A DNA stretch of 37,128 nucleotides from Actinacidiphila cocklensis (lineage in GTDB: Bacteria; Actinomycetota; Actinomycetes; Streptomycetales; Streptomycetaceae), in NCBI RefSeq assembly GCF_907177275.1, contig NZ_CAJSLV010000098.1:1-37128 (forward strand), in the 5' to 3' direction. The position numbers were made by a program, and so were the translations under genes. Position 1 is the first letter of the stretch. Each line of letters opens with the position of its first letter. Of the stretch, positions 31,031 to 37,128 are shown piece after piece. Below the pieces are notes generated by a model. The model was not told the origin of the DNA. It made no database searches and saw nothing but the letters and a program-made list of their open reading frames with translations.

Positions 31031-32167
31031 TTGTTCGACGAGTCGCTGCTGGAGGACCCCGAAGGGCTCGCCCGCGCCGACACCCGGGGACTGCTCCGCG
31101 GAGTCGCCGCATCAGGCGCCCGGGTGCGCACCGCACTGCGGCTCGCCGAGGAAGCCGGCCTGACCGCTCTGCAGCCCGACGGACGGCCCCGCACGGTCCT
31201 GGTGGCCGGCAGCGGCCCGGACGCCGCCGCGGCCGCCGACCTGCTCACCGCGCTCGGCTCCGGCAGCTGCCCCGTCGAAGCGCTCACCCCGACCGGACCC
31301 ACTGCGCAGCAGGCCCGCTGGACACTGCCCGGCTGGGTCGGATCGCTCGACCTGCTGCTCCTGATCTCCCCGCACGGCAACGAGCAGGGCCTCACCGACC
31401 TGGTCGAACAGGCCTACCGCCGCGGCTGCACCGCCGTCGCCGTCACCCCGGCCAAGGCGCCGCTGGCCGAGGCCGTCGCCCAGGTCCGCGGCCTCGCCCT
31501 GCCCTTCGCCGGCCCGGAGGGCAACGGCCCGGCCGACACCACGGGCGACACGGCCGCCGACACCGGCGCCTTCTGGGCACTGCTCACCCCGCTGCTCGCC
31601 CTCACCGACCGGCTCGGCCTGATCACCGCGCCCACCAGCGAACTGCACGCCCTTGCCGACACCCTGGACGAGGTCGCCGCCCGCTGCGGACCGGCCATCG
31701 CCACCTACACCAACCCGGCCAAGACCCTCGCCGCGGAACTCGACGACGCCCTCCCGCTGCTGTGGAGCCAGGGCCGGATCGCCGCCGCCGGCGCCCGCCG
31801 CTTCGCCACCGTCCTCGCCACCCGGGCCGGCCGCCCCGCGCTGACCGCGGAACTGCCCACCGCCCTCACCGTCCACGGCCCGCTCCAGGCCGGCGCCCAC
31901 GCCCTCACCGCCGACCCCGACGACTTCTTCCGCGACCGCGTCGAGGAATCCGACGGGCTGCGGCTGCGCATCGTGCTGCTCCAGGAAGCCCCCGAGCAGC
32001 CGGGCTCCGCGGCACCCGCCGCACGCGAGCAGGCCTACGCACACGACACCCCGCTCAGCGAGATCGCCGCCCCCGGCGGCAGCGACCTGCACATCGCAGC
32101 GGAAATCCTCGCCCTGACCGATTTCGCCGCCGTATACCTGGCCGTCGCCTCGACCGAGAGACCATGA
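31031..32167 (+). CDS. SIS-domain protein, phosphoglucose/phosphomannose isomerase-like
   Basis: A 378-residue sugar-isomerase (SIS) family protein similar to archaeal-type bifunctional phosphoglucose/phosphomannose isomerases. The N-terminal half has a Rossmann-like SIS core (RTVLVAGSGPDAAAAADLL, LDLLLLISPHGNEQGL). The C-terminal half resembles the bact-PGI_C domain (PLLWSQGRIAAAGARRFA, TVHGPLQAGAHALTADPDDFF). It is clearly diverged from active isomerases, so activity is uncertain. The start is TTG 31031 with GGAGG five bases ahead, well placed. It ends in ATGA overlapping manA, so the two are co-translated. Confidence 0.88.
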   Translation: MFDESLLEDPEGLARADTRGLLRGVAASGARVRTALRLAEEAGLTALQPDGRPRTVLVAGSGPDAAAAADLLTALGSGSCPVEALTPTGPTAQQARWTLPGWVGSLDLLLLISPHGNEQGLTDLVEQAYRRGCTAVAVTPAKAPLAEAVAQVRGLALPFAGPEGNGPADTTGDTAADTGAFWALLTPLLALTDRLGLITAPTSELHALADTLDEVAARCGPAIATYTNPAKTLAAELDDALPLLWSQGRIAAAGARRFATVLATRAGRPALTAELPTALTVHGPLQAGAHALTADPDDFFRDRVEESDGLRLRIVLLQEAPEQPGSAAPAAREQAYAHDTPLSEIAAPGGSDLHIAAEILALTDFAAVYLAVASTERP

Positions 32168-33375
32168 CCGGCATGAACCGCCTCCTCAACACCATCCGCC
32201 CCTACGCCTGGGGCTCCACCACCGCCATCCCCGAACTCATCGGCACCCAGCCCACCGGCGAACCCCAGGCCGAACTGTGGATGGGCGCCCACCCCGGCGC
32301 GCCCTCCCGCGTCGACCGCGGTGCAGGACCCGTCCCGCTCGACACCCTGATCGACGCCGACCCCACCGCGGAACTGGGCGCCGCCGCCGTCAAGCGCTTC
32401 GGTCCCCGCCTCCCCTTCCTCCTCAAGGTGCTCGCCGCCGGCGCACCACTGTCCGTCCAGGTTCACCCCGACCTGGACCAGGCCAAGGCCGGATACGCCG
32501 ACGAGGAAGCCCGCGGCGTCCCCCTCGACGCCCCGCACCGCAACTACAAGGACGCCAACCACAAGCCCGAGATGCTCGTGGCGCTGTCCCCCTTCGACGG
32601 GCTGTGCGGCTTCCGCAGGCCCACCGAGGCCGCCGACCTGATCGACGCACTCGGCGTCGGCGCCCTCGCCCCCTACGCCGACATCCTCCGCGCCCACCCC
32701 GAGGACCAGGCGCTGCGCGAAGTCCTCGCCGCCGTCCTCGGCGCCGACCCCGCCGCGATGGCCGACACCGTCCACGCCGCCGCGCAAGCCGCCGCCCGCC
32801 TGGCCGCCACCCCCGGCACCCCGCACGCCGCGGACTACGCCGCCTACGCCAAGGCCGCCCACAGCTTCCCCGGCGACCGCGGCGTCATCGCCGCGATGCT
32901 GCTCAACTACGTGCGGCTCCAGCCCGGCGAAGCCCTCTACCTCGGCGCTGGCGTCCCGCACGCCTACCTCGACGGCCTCGGTGTCGAGATCATGGCCAAC
33001 TCCGACAACGTGCTGCGCTGCGGCCTCACCCCCAAGCACATCGACGTGCCCGAACTCCTGCGCGTCGTCCGCTTCGAGGCCGACGACCCGGCAGTGCTCC
33101 GCCCCGAGGCCGCCCCCGACGGCGAGGAGCTGTACGCCGCCCCGATCGACGAGTTCCGGCTCTCCCGCTACGTCCTCGCTCCCGGTTCCGACCCCCGTGC
33201 ACTCGAACCCGGCACACCGCAGATCCTGCTGTGCACCGCGGGACAGGCCTCGCTGCGTGCCCAGGACGGCACCGCGCTGACCCTCGACCGCGGCGAATCC
33301 TGCTGGATCCCGGCCGGCGAACGGACCGAACTCAGCGGCGACGGCACCGTCTTCCGTGCCACCGTGGCGGCCTGA
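32164..33375 (+). CDS. manA: mannose-6-phosphate isomerase, class I
   Basis: A 403-residue zinc-dependent cupin interconverting fructose-6-P and mannose-6-P. Zinc ligands are Gln99 and His101 in VQVHPDLDQ, Glu136 in NHKPEM and His266 in GAGVPHAYLDGLG. The conserved arginine lies in SDNVLRCGLTPKHIDV. QAELWMGAHPGAPS near the N terminus is also characteristic. ATG 32164 overlaps the SIS gene stop; ATG 32173 (MNRLLN) is a possible alternative. With manB it provides mannose-1-P for GDP-mannose, used for mannosylated proteins, lipids and wall polymers. Confidence 0.96.
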   Translation: MTGMNRLLNTIRPYAWGSTTAIPELIGTQPTGEPQAELWMGAHPGAPSRVDRGAGPVPLDTLIDADPTAELGAAAVKRFGPRLPFLLKVLAAGAPLSVQVHPDLDQAKAGYADEEARGVPLDAPHRNYKDANHKPEMLVALSPFDGLCGFRRPTEAADLIDALGVGALAPYADILRAHPEDQALREVLAAVLGADPAAMADTVHAAAQAAARLAATPGTPHAADYAAYAKAAHSFPGDRGVIAAMLLNYVRLQPGEALYLGAGVPHAYLDGLGVEIMANSDNVLRCGLTPKHIDVPELLRVVRFEADDPAVLRPEAAPDGEELYAAPIDEFRLSRYVLAPGSDPRALEPGTPQILLCTAGQASLRAQDGTALTLDRGESCWIPAGERTELSGDGTVFRATVAA

Positions 33376-33470
33376 CGCACCGACCGCGACACGGACTGCA
33401 AGAATGTCCGTCCGCAACGCCCGCCAAGGCAAGGCAGCCGCCAGGGCCGACGGAAGGACACCCAGCACAT

Positions 33471-34430
33471 ATGAGCGCCTCAGGCGGAACCAGGGCGATC
33501 GTCGCGGCACTGAGCGCCAACCTCGCCATTGCCGCGGCGAAGTTCGTGGCGTTCGCGTTCAGCGGCTCCTCCTCGATGCTCGCCGAAGGGGTGCACTCCC
33601 TCGCCGACTCGGGCAACCAGGCACTGCTCCTCATCGGCGGCAAGAAGGCCAAGCAGGCAGCCAACGAGGAACACCCCTTCGGCTACGGCAGGGAGCGCTA
33701 CATCTACGCGTTCCTGGTCTCGATCGTGCTGTTCTCCGTCGGCGGCATGTTCGCCCTCTACGAGGGCTATGAGAAGGTCCGTCACCCGCACCCCATCGAC
33801 CACTGGTACTGGCCGGTCGGTGTCCTGGTCTTCGCCATCCTCGCCGAGGGCTTCTCCTTCCGCACCGCCATCAAGGAGTCCAACCACACCCGCGGTGCAC
33901 TGTCCTGGACCGAGTTCATCCGCCGCGCCAAGGCGCCGGAGCTCCCGGTCGTCCTGCTGGAGGACTTCGGCGCCCTCATCGGCCTCGTCCTCGCGCTGCT
34001 CGGCGTCGGCATCGCCCTGGCCACCGACAGCGGGGTCTGGGACGGCATCGGCACCCTGTGCATCGGGACGCTGCTCATCTGCATCGCCCTCGTCCTCGCC
34101 GCAGAGACGAAATCCCTGCTGCTCGGCGAAGGCGCGGGAGCCGAGTCCCTCGCGCGCATCCGCGAGGCCACGGTCGACGGCGACACCGTGACCGGCATCA
34201 TCCACATGCGCACCCTCCACCTCGGCCCGGAAGAACTGCTGGTCGCCGCCAAGATCGCCGTCAAGCACGACGACACCGCCACCGAGGTCGCCCGCGCCAT
34301 CGACGCCGCGGAGGAGCGCATCAGGGCCGCGGAACCCTTCGCCCGCGTCATCTACCTCGAACCCGACATCTACAGCGAAGCCGCCGCAGCGGCAGGACCC
34401 GATCCGGACCAGACGCCCGGCGGCCGCTGA
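33471..34430 (+). CDS. cation diffusion facilitator transporter (ZnT9-like)
   Basis: A 319-residue CDF-family exporter of divalent metals. Six transmembrane helices fit residues 8-225 (LSANLAIAAAKFVAFAFSG, IYAFLVSIVLFSVGGMFALY, WYWPVGVLVFAILAEGF, GALIGLVLALLGVGIAL, LCIGTLLICIALVLAAE). The first metal motif is HSLADSGNQ. In the second, the usual HxxxD of Zn transporters reads EDFGALIG, as in the SLC30A9 branch. A cytoplasmic ferredoxin-like domain follows. ATG 33471 has GGAAGGA 13 bases upstream. Probably transcribed with manA (95-base gap). Metal specificity is not certain. Confidence 0.9.
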   Translation: MSASGGTRAIVAALSANLAIAAAKFVAFAFSGSSSMLAEGVHSLADSGNQALLLIGGKKAKQAANEEHPFGYGRERYIYAFLVSIVLFSVGGMFALYEGYEKVRHPHPIDHWYWPVGVLVFAILAEGFSFRTAIKESNHTRGALSWTEFIRRAKAPELPVVLLEDFGALIGLVLALLGVGIALATDSGVWDGIGTLCIGTLLICIALVLAAETKSLLLGEGAGAESLARIREATVDGDTVTGIIHMRTLHLGPEELLVAAKIAVKHDDTATEVARAIDAAEERIRAAEPFARVIYLEPDIYSEAAAAAGPDPDQTPGGR

Positions 34431-34463
34431 CCGGAGGGACTGCGGCCGATCGGCCCACCGGTG

Positions 34464-34469
34464 TAGATT
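34464..34469 (+). promoter_or_regulatory. possible -10 box for ahcY transcript
   Basis: TAGATT, with no good -35 at 17 bases. It would give a leader of about 185 bases, rich in hairpins. Confidence 0.4.
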
Positions 34470-34574
34470 CGTACCGAGCCAGACGTCGCTGCTGATGGCG
34501 GTCGGGCGGTCGCCCCACGGTGACCGACCGAGGGAGAGAGGGCCTCCGACGGATTGCGCTGCCGCAAGGGGACA

Positions 34575-34598
34575 GGTGCGCCCGCAACCGGACGCACC
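34575..34598 (+). other. hairpin in the ahcY leader
   Basis: GGTGCG (34575-34580) pairs with CGCACC (34593-34598), with a further CCG/CGG inner stem and a CAAC loop. Part of a long structured leader; no match to the SAH riboswitch consensus I remember. Confidence 0.45.
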
Positions 34599-34661
34599 CG
34601 CTACCACCCCGCGGCCGCGCCACATCCCTGTCCGCCTCGATCGCACCGAGGAGCAGCTCGC

Positions 34662-36113
<1,452 letters not shown>

Positions 36114-36131
36114 GCCCCGGCTCCCCACCGC

Positions 36132-36193
36132 CCGGCCCCTGAGGGCCGGACCGAACCGCGCAGGCCCCCGTCTCCCCGTCGAGGCGGGGGCCT
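36132..36193 (+). terminator. tandem hairpin terminator after ahcY
   Basis: The first hairpin is CCGGCCC-CTGA-GGGCCGG (36132-36149), a perfect 7-bp stem. The second is AGGCCCCCG (36162-36170) with CGGGGGCCT (36185-36193). Together they fill the gap to the next gene. Confidence 0.75.
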
Positions 36194-36215
36194 CGCCAGA
36201 TCCTGAGAACCCACC

Positions 36216-36830
36216 ATGCCCCGCGGCCGCTACTCGTTCCACGACCTCCATGACCACACCCCCCTGGGAGAAGAACACTTCCACTGCGCCACCGGCCCCT
36301 CCGGCTGGCGCTACACCGCACAGACCACCGCACCCGGCGGTGACCCCAACGGCTCCGTCGACCTGACGATCGACGAACTCGGCCGCCCCATCCGCCTGGA
36401 ACTCCACACCGGTGCCTGGCAGGTCCGGGCAGCCGCCCTCGATGGAGTCACCTGGGTCCGTACCGACCCCACCGGCGAGCACGCGCAAGAGGGGAACGCC
36501 CCCGCGCACGCGATCATCGGCGCCTCGCCCGCGTTCCTGATCGCCACCGCGAGGCTCCTGCGCCTCGAACCAGGCGGCCCCGCCACCCGCGTACGTCTCG
36601 TCTCATTCCAGCCCCCCGTGCTCGCACCGCTGACCGTCGACCAGTCCTGGTCCCTGCTCACCAGGACAGCACATCCGGCCGACACCGGTTTTCTGCCTGT
36701 GGATAACTTTCTGGTGAGCGACCTGGCCACCGGCGACCAGCACGAGGTCCACCTCGCCGGCGACGTCGTCCTCGCGGCCCCGGGCATCGAGCTGGAGGAC
36801 CTCGACACCCCGCCCTCGGCCTTCCCGTGA
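36216..36830 (+). CDS. protein of unknown function
   Basis: A 204-residue soluble protein with no signal peptide or membrane helix. It is not a family I can name. Alternating hydrophobic strands (WRYTAQTT, SVDLTIDELGRPIRLELHTG, WQVRAAALDGVTWVRT, TRVRLVSFQPPVLAPL) suggest an all-beta or beta-clam fold, and it starts with the His-rich HDLHDHTPLGEEHFHC. Codon bias is normal for the genome except for a local A/T patch around 36690-36712 (GGT TTT, CCT, GAT, TTT codons). ATG 36216 is the first sensible start; no strong ribosome-binding site is visible. It ends next to the rRNA promoter. Confidence 0.75.
   Translation: MPRGRYSFHDLHDHTPLGEEHFHCATGPSGWRYTAQTTAPGGDPNGSVDLTIDELGRPIRLELHTGAWQVRAAALDGVTWVRTDPTGEHAQEGNAPAHAIIGASPAFLIATARLLRLEPGGPATRVRLVSFQPPVLAPLTVDQSWSLLTRTAHPADTGFLPVDNFLVSDLATGDQHEVHLAGDVVLAAPGIELEDLDTPPSAFP
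36698..36706 (-). promoter_or_regulatory. DnaA-box-like nonamer inside the upstream gene
   Basis: TTATCCACA on the minus strand equals the consensus E. coli DnaA box. It lies in the patch of A/T-ending codons of the unknown gene. Confidence 0.35.
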
Positions 36831-36831
36831 T

Positions 36832-36860
36832 TTGACGCCTCCCGGGGTAAGAGGTAGATT
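36832..36860 (+). promoter_or_regulatory. rRNA operon promoter (upstream)
   Basis: TTGACG (36832-36837), a 17-base spacer and TAGATT (36855-36860), a near-perfect vegetative promoter starting one base after the preceding stop codon. Transcription would begin around 36867. Streptomyces rRNA operons have several tandem promoters of this kind. Confidence 0.85.
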
Positions 36861-36993
36861 AGAACGGTTGTCACGAACCGGGCATCTGGGCGTGAACGAC
36901 GAAGATCCTTCACTACTTCGCCTGACGAAGACACCTCCAGCCAAGCCGGGAGAAATCTCGAGCGGGGTATCCGTGTCCCCGGACAGCGAGTGG

Positions 36994-37023
36994 TAATTCC
37001 GACCGGAAAGCATCTGCTAAAGT
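36994..37023 (+). promoter_or_regulatory. rRNA operon promoter (proximal)
   Basis: The -10 is TAAAGT (37018-37023) in CTGCTAAAGTCGGAGGC, a context I recall from Streptomyces rRNA promoters. The -35 region (TAATTC, about 36994) is weak, as expected for a second rRNA promoter. Confidence 0.6.
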
Positions 37024-37128
37024 CGGAGGCACAACGAAGGGAAAGCCCGGAGGGGCCGGTGAAACGGTCTCGAAGGAAGCTTCCGTTCCTTGAGAACTCA
37101 ACAGCGTGCCAAAAGTCAACGCCAGATA
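37024..37128 (+). other. 16S rRNA leader with antitermination-like element, open at right edge
   Basis: Leader of an rRNA operon. AAGGAA (37073-37078) and TTCCTT (37086-37091) can form a short hairpin. TTGAGAACTCAACAGCGTG (37090-37108) is the conserved boxA-like element seen before actinomycete 16S genes, followed by CCAAAAGTCAACGCC. The mature 16S gene starts outside the window. Confidence 0.85.

Noticed and set aside
34470..34661. SAH riboswitch upstream of ahcY
   Set aside because: The conserved core of that riboswitch as I remember it (GAGGAGCGCUGC and AGGCUCG) is not present.

Overview
The window is chromosomal DNA from a high-G+C actinomycete, almost certainly Streptomyces or a close relative in the Streptomycetaceae. 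The evidence is strongly G/C-biased third codon positions, frequent GTG and TTG starts, a WhiB regulator, a LAETG (sortase-E type) surface protein, F420 genes, two copies of a 45-bp intergenic repeat of a type I associate with Streptomyces, and the typical actinomycete rRNA leader at the right edge. No phage, IS element, CRISPR array or tRNA was seen; this is conserved core chromosome.

Layout. 1-224: tail of a CGNR zinc-finger protein. 246-16463: a cell-envelope region with seven LytR-CpsA-Psr (LCP) family genes, a UDP-sugar dehydrogenase, an acyl-CoA dehydrogenase, a sortase substrate, a hot-dog thioesterase and a family-2 glycosyltransferase. Four LCP genes lie head to tail at 9924-16463, and one of them (13792-15177) has lost the catalytic core. 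16802-20873: a TIGR03089-type protein, an AlkA-like DNA glycosylase, and the coenzyme F420 pair cofE(fbiB)/cofD(fbiA). 20913-22408: a cysteine dioxygenase preceded by a cysteine-rich leader peptide, then divergent whiB. 22674-27943: a very large membrane glycosyltransferase translationally coupled to a DUF5719 protein. 28017-34430: a metallopeptidase-family protein, DUF3499, and a mannose-phosphate cluster (phosphomannomutase, Trm112-like, SIS-domain isomerase-like, manA) followed by a cation diffusion facilitator. 34662-36830: ahcY and an unrecognised gene. 36832-37128: promoters and leader of an rRNA operon whose 16S gene begins beyond the edge.

How it works together. ManA and phosphomannomutase interconvert fructose-6-P, mannose-6-P and mannose-1-P for mannosylated polymers. 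The dehydrogenase supplies UDP-uronate. The two glycosyltransferases build envelope glycans, and the LCP enzymes would attach such polymers to peptidoglycan. The order ahcY-manA-SIS-manB-DUF3499-metallopeptidase-whiB-fbiA-fbiB-LCP-acyl-CoA dehydrogenase resembles the Mycobacterium tuberculosis Rv3248c-Rv3274c region as I recall it, so this is an old actinobacterial block with Streptomyces-specific LCP expansion.

The most interesting items are the 32-residue leader peptide with seven cysteines upstream of cysteine dioxygenase (a candidate cysteine-sensing attenuator), the catalytically dead LCP paralogue, and a series of genes whose -10 box lies 7-8 bases before the start codon with no ribosome-binding site (candidate leaderless genes).
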